Shown here piece after piece: positions 46,601 through 56,345 of a DNA stretch of 64,000 nucleotides. A model generated the notes under the pieces. The model saw nothing but the letters and a program-made list of their open reading frames with translations, did no database searches and had not been told where the DNA came from. The stretch spans positions 17,272,264 through 17,336,263 of the forward strand of contig CM077828.1 in assembly GCA_039720395.1 (NCBI GenBank), read 5' to 3'. The position numbers and the translations under genes were made by a program. The DNA is from Liquidambar formosana (lineage: Eukaryota > Streptophyta > Magnoliopsida > Saxifragales > Altingiaceae). Each line of letters opens with the position of its first letter. Position 1 is the stretch's first letter.

Positions 46601-47436
46601 TATCCCAAGAAGAGCTCATAACCTCTTTAAACTCATCATGAGTCAACCAAGCAGCTTGAAATCTAAAAGGACGTAATTTAGGATTAGGAGGAGAGACTCT
46701 TTGAAGATCAATAAGAACTGGACAATGGTCTAAGTGGGCCTTGGGCAAATGTCTAACAAGAGCTTCCGGAAAAGACAATCTCCAATCAACATTTACATAA
46801 GCTTTATCAATCCTCTCACTAATACGCGCAATCCCCATACGAGAATTAGACCAAGTGTAAAGAGGCCCAGAAAAACCCAAGTCAATCAAACCACAGTTGT
46901 TCACCCAATCCTGAAACCTGCATCTCCGGGCTCCCTCAGCAATAAAACCACCCCTTTTCTCCCCAAGAGAACTAATATGATTAAAATCCCCTGCTATAAG
47001 CTAAGGGTACTGGTGCGAATGCGAAACTTCCAACAAGGAATCCCACAACTGATCACGATTAATGGTATTCGGACTAATGTAAAGAGCCGAGAACAGCCAA
47101 GGCTCTTTATTAGCATAGGAAATAAGAACATGGATAACTTGAGCAGAAGAAGCAATGACATCAATAATAAGATTATCTTAATTCCAAAGCAGCCAAATAC
47201 CACCCGAGAAACCAATAGCATCCAGACGAAAAGAATTGGAGTAACCAAGCTTATTAATCACCTTCAAGGCTTTGTATGCATTTAATCTAGTTTCCATAAG
47301 AACAACAATATTAGGAGAATGAACTCTAAACAACTCCTTAGCATTCCGAAGAAAAGCCTTATTACCAGCCCCCCTACAATTCCAGGAAAGAATCTTCATA
47401 AAGACAGATAGAAAAGGGGATAAACTGGCTACCCAG

Positions 47437-49179
47437 CTAGAACGAAGACTCCTGGGGCGACCTACCAACATTAGCCACCATAGAACCCGAAGCATTATCT
47501 TGCATAACAATGTCAGACTTAGACATAGAAACCCCAGTATTACAACCTTGACCAGTAAAATCATTATTATTATCCAGAGCAATACCTGGATCGCCATCAT
47601 CAGGTAGCCTTGGCATATGGCTAGGAACCAAGTGAGGGGGGGGAATAAGTTTAGAAGTTGGAGCAATAGGGGAAGGAAAAAGTTTAGAAGGGACTATAGT
47701 GGGGGGAGGGAAAGAGGACTTAGAGGGGATCCGAGAAGAATTCTTGCGGACAAAAACAGGAGGGGTGATCTTGGGAGGGGAGGCCACAGTGGTAGTAGAA
47801 TGAGGGGAAACTTTAGACCCTTTAGAGCTACTAACAGAGACCTAGGTAGAATTAGAGAAAACCATATAATTTTGAGCCTTAGTTTTAGCAGATCAAGAAA
47901 AAGAAGCATTACCCTTCACCGCATTAACTTGATTAAGTCGAGAGTCAACAGAGATGAGAAGTTGTGAAGACACAATGGATTGAATGGAGCTCTCACTAGG
48001 ATTCCCACGCTGAATCTCCCCCTCGTCCTCCCCCATCACCTTCCTAAGCTTTGTAAACCTGGAACCTCTAATACCACTAACCATATCAACACTCACCGCA
48101 CCCTCAGAATTAGGACTAGGGCCAGAATTAGTAGGAGAAGAAGGGGTTTTACGATCCCTGCATTGAACAAGCATCCAAGGGCCAAAATCATAGGGGCCTC
48201 CCATAGAACCAGAATTAGTAGTAGAAGAAGAAGGGGCCTAATCTGCATTAGACTCATCCACTCTTATTTCCTTTTCTCTATCAAGGTTACATGGACAATT
48301 CTCAGAATGATGACCAAATTTGCCACAGGTGAAACAAATCAAATGAAGACCCTCATACTCAATTCTCTACCAGTTATTACCAAGACGAACTTTGGGAACC
48401 AGAGGACGAGATAAATCCACTTCTACACTCATACGAGCAAATTTACCTCTAGACGCACGAAGAGTGTGAATATCAATGTGGACAGTTCTCCCAATCAAAT
48501 TCCCCAATTGCCTTAAAATAGCATCATCAAAATATTCAATCGGCAACTCAGGAAGGCGAACCCAGGCGACAATGGAAGTAATCGCTGCCCTAGAGGGCAT
48601 GAAGTCAGCATGCCATCTACGAAGAGTTAAGCAATGGCCAGCAATGGTCCAAGGCCCCTCCGTAAGAGCAAAATTCTGATCTGCCTTCTTCTCAAATTTT
48701 ACAATAAAAAATTCATTTTCCAGATCCACAACCTAGATCTGGCCTTCACGACCCCAGGGTTGAGTTAATCGTTGGGTTATAAAGTGATAACCCACCGTTT
48801 TACCCAACAAGTTCACAATGATAGCATTTTTCCATGGCCGACGAAGCATACTCCGATCCTTAGCAGAGATCTGGATACGGGGCCAAAACCCCATGGGATT
48901 GCCATCATCTTCATACCGCGTGGCGTCCTCATCATCTGAGTCTTCATCTGAAAAATCAAAAAATTCACTAGCCGTGGTAAAACCTAATAACTTGTCCCTG
49001 AACGAAATAGGAGGATTCTCCGATTACTCATCCACGATCGGATTCTCTTTGATTTCCGCTTCCTCCATAGAAATTTCAGAGGAATCTTCACACCCAGAAC
49101 CCGCAAAGTTAACCTTCTTTGAACTACGAACAAGACTAGTAAGGAAGGCTGACCGAATAGGCTCTCCATCCTCCTCTAT
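47437..49179 (-). pseudogene. LINE ORF1: DUF4283 and CCHC zinc-knuckle protein
   Basis: A single frame of 581 codons. A DUF4283-type region (about 48729-48367: FEKKADQNFALTEGPWTIAGH, RLPELPIEYFDD) is followed by a zinc knuckle CFTCGKFGHHSENC (about 48340-48290). A proline/serine-rich tail follows (47787-47437). Six in-frame stops (TAA, TAG x4, TGA) occur. The likely start codon is ATA where ATG is expected, before EEDGEPIRSAF. RNA-binding chaperone role by family. Confidence 0.75.
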
Positions 49180-50389
49180 CGGAGGAGGAAAAGAAGGGCA
49201 TACAATAGCTAGAAACAGAGCAAAACGTAAGAAAAAACCAGCAAAAAGTCAGACACGAGGACCCAGCGCACAATAGAGACTAGATCTATCTAACATACGC
49301 CGAGAGCATTTTCCCTCTTTTTCCCCGTTTTGGCTTCACTATTTAGCTTGTTCTTATGGTATATTTTACCTTTTCCTTCGACCCCCCTTCTTTCTCCCCT
49401 TCGGTCAAGCCCTAACCCAATCCAATCACATTCTCACACCCACAATCTCTAAATCCCACCATGCCTAAACAAAGGTAGCTGCATGTATGTGTATATATAT
49501 ATGTGTGTGTGTATCATAACAAATTAAGAAGAGGAATTTTTCACTTAAAGAGAACCTGTCCAGCTTACAATACTTTTGTTCTTGTAACTTTTATTTATTT
49601 ATGTGTTTTGTTTTATGATACACCCATTTATTTTTCCAGACTTTGAAATCTAAGCTACTCAGTTAAGTCGGCAAACCAGTTCCACGTATTCATTTTCAGA
49701 TTTGAAAACGGCATTGATTCATGAGAAACGAATTTGCCTTGTACAATTGTACTAGGTATTATCCTTGGATGTAATATCTTGTCTGGTAGGGAACAACCCA
49801 TATGGTTTTCAAATCCATATGAAGAACAAGAAGAAAAAAAAAGAAAAGAAAAGAAAAGAGAGAATAAATGGGTTAAAAGAATAAAACACTCTAACATTGA
49901 TATGAAATGGGTACATGCCGAACATCACCCTTCACCCCCTCAAATAAAGAAATAAATGGGTATGAAGAAGAAAGCTCGCAATCTCCTCTCAGATCTAACA
50001 GTCAGGTTAAATGGATTCATTACCCAAAATTTTTTTTTAAAAAAAGGTTAAAATAGGAAGAAGGAAGTGATTCTGAGGTCGTCAATGGAATGGATAAAAA
50101 TAAGAGAGAAGAGGGAACGAAAAGAGGTGGAGGAGGAGGTGGTGGAAGAAGTTGCTATGGTGATGACGCCGGCGGTGGAATGGGTAAGAACCCCAGTTGT
50201 TGGAGAGAGAGATAGATAGTGTTGACCGTGTTAATCGAATGGGTCTTCACTTGTGTATCTTAACCCGACCCCAAATCTGTAACTAACAAAAAAAGATCCG
50301 AAATAAAAAACACCGTTGGATCAAAAAAGATCTATGGACATAAAAAGGTGTAAAAGTTCAACTTTACATCAGATGTCAACCGAACCCTC

Positions 50390-50393
<4 letters not shown>

Positions 50394-50446
<53 letters not shown>
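50394..50446. repeat. (TA)n microsatellite
   Basis: About 26 TA units directly abut the right end of TIR element B, inside the hAT element. Similar TA runs flank both TIR elements. Confidence 0.95.
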
Positions 50447-50450
<4 letters not shown>

Positions 50451-50615
50451 GTTCTCAGTCTAGGACTTCAGTCCGGTCCAGGACTGAAACCCCCTAAACT
50501 GTGGATCGGACCGAAATTTTCGGTTTTTGAAAAATTGTCCTGAGAATCGGACCGAACATTGTTTGACCCGAACCAGGCTAGTCCACGGAATTACCTGAAC
50601 CATTTTGCACCCCTA

Positions 50616-51330
50616 GCTTGGATGCCATGAAATCAACTTAAGCAAACTTGGTGCTTTAAGGAAAACAATGTATTTTGGGCAAAAATCACCTATGGGAAAA
50701 TGGCCAAATGGGAATGCAAATAATTTTTAAAAATTATTTCGTTTTGAAGGGGCATTAAGGAGACATAAAAGGACCTTTGAGAATTTTTGTGGAATTTTCC
50801 CAGTTGAGGAAATTGGATTTTGGAAACCATGAAATGGGGTGAATCAATAAGGGACTTTTGACAAAAACAGCATTATTTTTCTCAAAACCACTGGTGAAGA
50901 TTTGGTCCAAAAATGGTCAAATAAATTTTTAAAATTTTTTCGTTTGGTGGAGATGTTCTAGACACATTAGGGAAGACTCATGAATGTTTTGGGATTTTTC
51001 TGAATCAAACAAATGGGGCATTTGAAGGAATTACACACATTCTGCCATTTTGGTGGCAGTGTGTGCATTTTGGGCATATCTTGAGTTCAAGAGCTTTTCT
51101 TGCAATTTCCTTTGGTGGGTCAACTTAGGACACATAAAGCTACACTCTCAAATTTTCTAGGATTTTTAAAAAATCATTTGTTGAGTTTTTGAAGTACAAA
51201 AAGTGGGATGAAGTGAATCTGTCCCGATTTAAACACACTTGGAATAATGGGTTGAAAGAGGGATCAAATGAATTTTATAAAATCTGAAATTTTTACCTCA
51301 TGAAGTAGGGATACATGAGAATCCCCTAAA
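50616..51330 (+). mobile_element. Internal sequence of the third Tat copy, right part
   Basis: It resumes after the hAT target duplication with the same kind of non-coding, AAAATTATTTCGTTTTG-type sequence and shows no ORF. The right border is placed where the receptor-like fragment becomes readable; it is approximate. Confidence 0.5.
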
Positions 51331-51340
51331 TTTTTGCTGG

Positions 51341-51660
51341 ATGAATGGAGAAGAGAGAAATGCTTTCTTCGCGGACGAATCATTCCAAGGAATTAACATC
51401 TCAAATTACAAGACATGTGACATGAGCATCACGGTCCCGGTTCTTCGAACCTCTATTGACGAGCTCAGGGAGAGAAGCGCAACTCTGCAAGAAGCTTTGA
51501 ACCAGGGGTTTGAAGTGGAGTATCACATAGACCAATCGACATGTGGGCCTTGTGAGAGTTCAAATGGGATATCTGGATCATCAAACTCCACTTCGCTCTT
51601 TGTTTGCTATTGCCGCAATCAATCCGAGCCACTGTCGTCGTGTCCAATCCCGGGTCTGTA
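51341..51660 (+). pseudogene. Orphan LRK10L-type ectodomain fragment (WAK-associated C-terminal region)
   Basis: The frame reads YKTCDMSITVPVL, then LNQGFEVEYHIDQSTCGPCESSNG and FVCYCRNQSE. The Cys pattern and GFEVEY are typical of the last part of the LRK10L/WAK ectodomain exon. A G-GT at about 51653 could be the old exon donor. The first half of the ectodomain, the signal peptide and the kinase are not found nearby. It lies between Tat sequence and non-coding DNA, so I read it as a gene fragment left after rearrangement. It resembles the LRK10L-2 type more than the neighbouring gene at 56346. Confidence 0.65.
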
Positions 51661-52056
51661 TCTCCTTTTTTGACATACATGCCCATTAAGTTCTGCAGTT
51701 CTACAGCATATATATTGATTTCCTGCCTCCTAAGGCTTAGGCCTCATCATGGTCGATCGCCGCATAGTTACTTTGGGAAAATGAAATTAAACTGCTTCAT
51801 TTCAGACAAGTTTTCAAAGAAATTCTCCAAAACTTGGATATTAAAATTAGAGCCTAATGTATAACACTAGTTCACTAAAAAAATTTGCAACGTTATTGGT
51901 GGAAAATTTGGGGTCTGGAATTTTGACAAATGGTCCATAGCAGAATATGATGAAGCTAGTGTGTAAGGTTAGGGTTGCAGTTCCAAAAACTTCCTATGGC
52001 CGTCAATTGCATTAACTCGTAGCCATTCCTCCTACTGACGGTCGGTTTGTGTCTTC
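51661..52056. other. Non-coding spacer
   Basis: I see no gene or clear repeat here. Confidence 0.4.
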
Positions 52057-52170
52057 TTTTTTTTTTTTTTTTTGGGTACATGAGAGGTTTGAATCTCCAA
52101 CTTAACTTACTCATGTTATTTACAGTTTTACCCCATCCCTCACCACTAGACGTACTAGCCTCTGTGGACC
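52057..52170 (-). mobile_element. SINE-like unit with A-tail (minus)
   Basis: Read on the minus strand, a block with CTAGTACGTCTAGTGG and a B-box-like GAGATTCAAACCTC ends in GGGTACCC-like GTACCC plus a run of 17 A. Low divergence cannot be judged; boundaries are approximate. Confidence 0.35.
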
Positions 52171-52200
52171 TAGTTTGTTTTTAACATCAATTCATACCAC

Positions 52201-52929
52201 CCCAAAAATGATATCATTTGTATGCAATGTGTTAATTTTGGCTCAAATTACGGACCACACAATGCAAAGGATATCCGATTGCTCTTGTTTTCCTTCAATT
52301 TAGGGTTATTGAGGGATCGATTCCTAACTCGAAAGTCATGTGTGTAAGCCAATTGTTGTGTTGGATTGTATCAACCGTTGTTTAGGGTGGTAGATAGATA
52401 GACTGTTATGGTCCACAGCGTCATAGTCTTCCTTCAACTTTCAATGAGGCTTTAGGCCCATACACTTGGTTTGACCTTAAGAAACAAAATTCAAACTCAA
52501 ACAAGATGGTCATAACAATTAATCGACTCTCGTTGATATTTTCTTTAATCTTTGGTGGGCAGGGCAGGCCCCACCCTGTGCGTGGTGCGGGTTGTCAGGG
52601 TTCCACGTTTCTCTTTGAAGTTTGAACATGTCAACGGTCCAAGGGAAGCCAAGGGAAGGGAAAGCTATTTATTAGTTGGGAGCTGGGACGAGAGAGAGAG
52701 AGAGAGAGAGAGAGTTTGGGCTGAGCTAGCTTTGGGCTTTGCTGGAGCCTAGTCCAAACTCAATTTAGGCTTCACAATTGATTTTTGAACAAGCTTAGCT
52801 CCGCCCAAGCTTGAGTAAATGTTCGCTTGGAAATTTCCAGGCTAAGCAGGGATATGAAATCGCGGCTAAGCGCAATACACCGCACTAGATATCGACCACA
52901 CAATAAAAAAGCTCACATACCGGTTATGT
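52201..52929. other. Non-coding stretch with a (GA)n run
   Basis: No supported gene. A GA microsatellite lies at about 52690-52714. A short 66-codon ORF at 52552 shows no family features and is not called. Confidence 0.4.
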
Positions 52930-53099
52930 TTCCATCAGCACATGTTGATATAAGTTATATCAGTACTATGCATTAAAGGTTGTACTCCGTACATTGGTTC
53001 AATCTACCTCACATCCCTCTAATGCACAAGGTAGAACTTCCAATGAAGATGTTGATATAAGTTATATCAACACATGCTTAATTACCTCATCATCATCCT
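52930..53099. repeat. Fold-back MITE, copy 2
   Basis: It carries the same arms as the copy at 882-1056 (GTTGATATAAGTTATATCA, CCTCATCATCATCC), in the opposite orientation. Here the CACGTG of copy 1 reads CACATG, so the G-box core is lost. Confidence 0.75.
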
Positions 53100-53132
53100 A
53101 GCCTTATATGTGTGCTAAAATTTTAAATATAA

Positions 53133-53151
<19 letters not shown>

Positions 53152-53188
<37 letters not shown>
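53152..53188. repeat. (TA)n-(GA)n compound microsatellite
   Basis: About 18 GA repeats follow a short TA run. Confidence 0.9.
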
Positions 53189-53192
<4 letters not shown>

Positions 53193-53199
53193 GTTCCTA

Positions 53200-53260
53200 T
53201 CAGCTGCAGCTGATATACCCCTGCAGCTGATATACCCCTATATCAGCTGCAGCCATCCTG
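53200..53260. repeat. Cluster of TATCAGCTGCAGCTGATA palindromes
   Basis: A perfect 18-bp palindrome is followed by two more half-copies (GCAGCTGATATACCCC and ATATCAGCTGCAGCC) within 60 bp. It may be the end of a decayed fold-back element. Confidence 0.5.
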
Positions 53261-54387
53261 GCCATTCAGTCACTTTAAAACTAATCCAAGGCTTAGATAG
53301 AGATCTGAGAAAACAAATGAGTTTGACTCGATTATGACCCACGATCTATGTGCTTCTTCCTTCTTTCATCTCATTTTCTTTCTCGATCCAAACTTAAAAT
53401 GTCAAGACTGGGGGGCGTGTTTGAGTGTGCTTACTTGCTTAGTTAAAACATTAAAATGTCAAAAGTTAATTTTCTGATGATATTTAAGCCAGGATCCGCT
53501 TCAGTCTTTCATTCCCTTTATTATTTTTTCCTCTCTCCCCTTCTTTCATAAAGTATTTTTGTCCAAATCCACGCACTTTTGCCGCACTTAGTTATTAAGA
53601 AAGTAAGTTTTTTCAGCATTGTGAAGAAGAAATTTTATTTTAGTTAGTTATTATTATTATTTTACTGTCTTATTATTTTTTTTTCTTTTTATTAATAATA
53701 CTTTGATAGTAATTTAAAAATTCAAAAGAAAAATAGAACATCCATTATTCAAATGAAGTTAAATAGGAATTAGCATTTTGGTCTTTTTGAATATATTTTG
53801 ACCTTGTTTGAATAATAAATCTAGACACTTTTACACTTGATCCCTATTTAGTAGAATGATCAATCTCAACTGTCCAGATTGTGGAATAGTGAGTTAGTGA
53901 GTTGGTGTGTTGGGAAGACACTGAACATCTTTTTGCATAGCATGCACTTCTAATCCTAAGTCCCCAAAATTCCCCAAATTATGATTCTTGGAATTAACTT
54001 TCAAATCCAACAGGAATCAACTATAATCTGATTCTCTAGTTTGTTATTTTGTGAGATTTCTGGAGATTTCTGGACACATATCTGTCTCCATCAGATTGGC
54101 CCATCTTGTTCATTCCTTTTACTTTCCTAGCATGTGAAGATAAGTGGGCAAAAGAGTTCTCTTTTCAACACTTTCTGTTCAACCAACTAAACTTTACCCT
54201 AAAGTCTTCCTCTCAAAATCATACCACAATCACTCAATTTCTATATACCACAAGTACCCTAAAGTCGTCTTCTCACAATCATACCAGAATCATTTAATTT
54301 ATATAACGGTATTGAACTCCTCTAAACAGCTCCTATGATATGTCATGAAAACAAATTAGGACGTATTAGAGGGTTTACTCCCAATAT
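53261..54387. other. Non-coding stretch
   Basis: AT-rich. It includes an internal near-repeat of the type TACCCTAAAGTC-TTC-TCTCA-AATCATACCA at about 54190 and 54255. No gene seen. Confidence 0.4.
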
Positions 54388-55071
54388 GTTTTTGTGTGGA
54401 AATGTCTCTGAACCGAGGTTACAGCTCGGGATAGAAGGCTCAGACCAGAAACGTTGACACGCGGCAAAGGCAATTCAACCAGGCCAACCACAACGCACGT
54501 GACCCTTCTCCTACGACCCAACTCGGGCCAAGGAGTTAAATCGCGTTATTTGACACGTGGTTAATACCACACGGTAGGATCTGCTGCAAACCATGTGATC
54601 TCCCAACTCGGGACCTTATTCTCATCTCGGAACACCTGTCCTATGACTCACACTACAATCCAAATCCTAATACAGTCCAAAACTGTCACAGCAGCTGTAA
54701 TTCCTGACACAGCGGTTACTAGAAACCATGGTTCTATGACCAACCATGATCAACAAACCATGGTTAGATCTGACCTAACCAAAGCAGTTACCTGACCTCA
54801 CATGGTCAGTCCGTACAGGTGGGTATAAAAAGAATACGATACAGCCTAATTTGGTAAGCTAAAGTACCCTAATTCTCTGATATTCATCTTCTTCCTTGCC
54901 TCATTCTCCCAAAATAGTTTCTGACTTAAGCTTTGGAGTGGGTACGACCAAAACCCACCTTGGCCTACCCTCTGACCCATTTTCCAAGCTTGTGATTATA
55001 TGTCCAGGCGAGGGAGCAAGCTCCATCATCAACACGTAGTTCAGGGCGCAATTTTTACCCCGTACAATTTT
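54388..55071 (+). mobile_element. Possible solo LTR
   Basis: It starts TGTTTTTGTG, has a TATAAAAAG box near 54826, a CT-rich stretch after it and ends CCCCGTACA. Base composition changes sharply here (CG-richer). The layout fits an LTR with promoter and R/U5, but I found no target duplication or second copy. Confidence 0.35.
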
Positions 55072-55282
55072 CATAACACATTATGGGATGGAAAACAGAG
55101 GTGGATAAGTGGGGTTCAATAGCACTAGTCCCAATTTGTTTTCATAACTCATCATGATGTTATTTAGAAAGGCTGTTAGCCTGTTAAGGGGGTTTAATAA
55201 CATTTTCTTTTTATATACCGTAAATACCCTCAAATGCTCACAAAATGCCTTCGTGCCCCATTAATTCCCATATTTCTCCTCC

Positions 55283-55395
55283 TTTTTTTTTTTCTTTTTT
55301 TTTTGGGGGTATAATTGGTGGGGTTGCAACCCCTAACTTATTTTACTCCTACCAACTTATCCTATCTACTCTAGTGGGTAGGTATGTGGGTAGTC
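55283..55395 (-). mobile_element. SINE-like unit with A-tail (minus)
   Basis: On the minus strand, CTACCCACTAGAGTAG and a B-box-like GGGGTTGCAACCCC lead to an A-rich tail of about 20. Related in build to 52057-52170. Boundaries are approximate. Confidence 0.3.
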
Positions 55396-56345
55396 TATTT
55401 TTATAGGGGAATCTCCAATTTGTCGTATACTCAGATTTTGGCTATTCTAGAGGGTAGTAATGTCATTGAACTATATATTATGATATCACCATAACAAGGA
55501 CATGATGGTATTTCCAATGCTAGTGTTTGATTGGCAGAGTTTTTGTTCCGATGAGCTTGAGTAGGGTTCTCCTAAAGCAGAAAAAAAAAAGAAGGTGGTC
55601 TTTGAATGTCAATTTCAGGGCCCAAAGTTGATAATCACAACTTCAAATATTTTAGTAATTTCGTTTGATTTCTCTAAATTAGTCCGAAATTTTTAGATAA
55701 AATTTCAGGCAACTTGAAGAACTTATTAAAAAAACCAAAAAACTGAATTTATTAGTATATCTATGTGAATTTTCATGTAATTGGGCCAGCATCTTTCACT
55801 CCAAATTTGTCCTCTAACATGATTTGGATGCTTTGTAAAAGTCCAAATTCAATTGACTAATCACAATTTCATCCCAAATTTTCAAATTAAGACGTGGACC
55901 AACCCTAGTAGTTTAATCAAAATTGATTTAGAGTTTCCACATGAGACGGAAGAAATCAAGTCATGGATACAACTCATGGGCTCTTAGCAAAAAAAAAAAA
56001 AAAAAACAACAAACAAACACAGATTACAACTCATGGGCTGTGGTCCACTCTCTTAATCTTTTTGAAGGAACCAAAATTCATTCTGTTGCTTGAACCACTT
56101 CTTGTCTTTCTCTGCCTTTTCAAACAAAACCAAACATTATATTATTATATACCAAAACAAAACAGTGGTAGGAATGGGATATAGAATACCCAACTTCGTC
56201 AAAACCAACTACATAGAATTTTCCTCCTACTGCCAATGCTTCCCTCCATTTCAACCCCTCTTTTCCCTGCTCCCCCTCCTCTGTTTTCCTCTGCTTTCTT
56301 CATTTCTTCTGTTTTCCTCTGCTTTCTTCATTCCTTCTACCACAA
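55396..56345. other. Upstream region of the LRK10L-1-type gene
   Basis: AT-rich, no coding segment. A C/T-rich leader (about 56230-56345) precedes the start codon. No convincing TATA box was assigned. Confidence 0.4.

Larger units (their letters stand above)
39946..47399 (-). pseudogene. LINE ORF2: endonuclease, reverse transcriptase, RNase H
   Basis: It starts MKILSWNCRGAGNK (AP-type endonuclease, with METRL and a later AGDFN). RT follows with KVDLAKAYDQISWDFL and the catalytic FADD at 45343-45357, then FIWGS. A zinc-binding segment (C-x-C-x2-C, then H-x4-C, 44325-44059) comes next. The RNase H (40575-39946) ends TTPRSV. The RNase H shows TYGSSRGN where the family has TDGS, so a catalytic Asp is lost. 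In-frame stops replace Trp or Gln codons (for example YP-stop-LIAGDFN and MSR-stop-SMN). One frame change lies near 44280 and a Tat LTR splits the gene at 40766-44020. Confidence 0.85.
39900..49378 (-). mobile_element. Nearly full-length L1-type LINE
   Basis: The minus-strand A-tail appears as T9 at 39900-39908. Direct repeats CGACCCCCCCC (39889-39899) and CGACCCCCC (49379-49387) bracket it. Without the Tat LTR at 40766-44020 the element is about 6.2 kb, the usual size for plant L1. ORF1 and ORF2 are both present, each close to one frame, broken mostly by nonsense codons. Confidence 0.85.
39700..50392. mobile_element. TIR element B, split by a LINE
   Basis: The left end GGGGAGGGATCCATTGACAG with CTGGTGTAAGA pairs with the right end (complement of TCTGATGTAAA, CAACCGAACCCTCCCC). 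Without the LINE at 39900-49378, it is about 1.2 kb, close in size to element A. A and B lie about 30 bp apart in TA-rich DNA. Confidence 0.7.
37262..50615. mobile_element. hAT-type DNA transposon enlarged by nested insertions
   Basis: The ends are inverted: TAGGGGTGCAAATCGG at left and CATTTTGCACCCCTA at right. The flanks carry a perfect 8-bp direct repeat GCTTGGAT (37254-37261 and 50616-50623). Eight-base duplications and ends of this type are the mark of the hAT superfamily. Without its insertions, the element would be about 1.3 kb (37262-38385 plus 50393-50615) with no transposase, so a non-autonomous member. Confidence 0.85.

Noticed and set aside
47617..48414. Arg/Asn-rich plus-strand ORFs
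   Set aside because: They are antisense shadows of LINE ORF1, which has DUF4283 and a zinc knuckle on the minus strand.
52552..52752. 66-codon ORF with Arg/Glu repeats
   Set aside because: The Arg/Glu tract is only translation of a (GA)n microsatellite; nothing else supports a gene.
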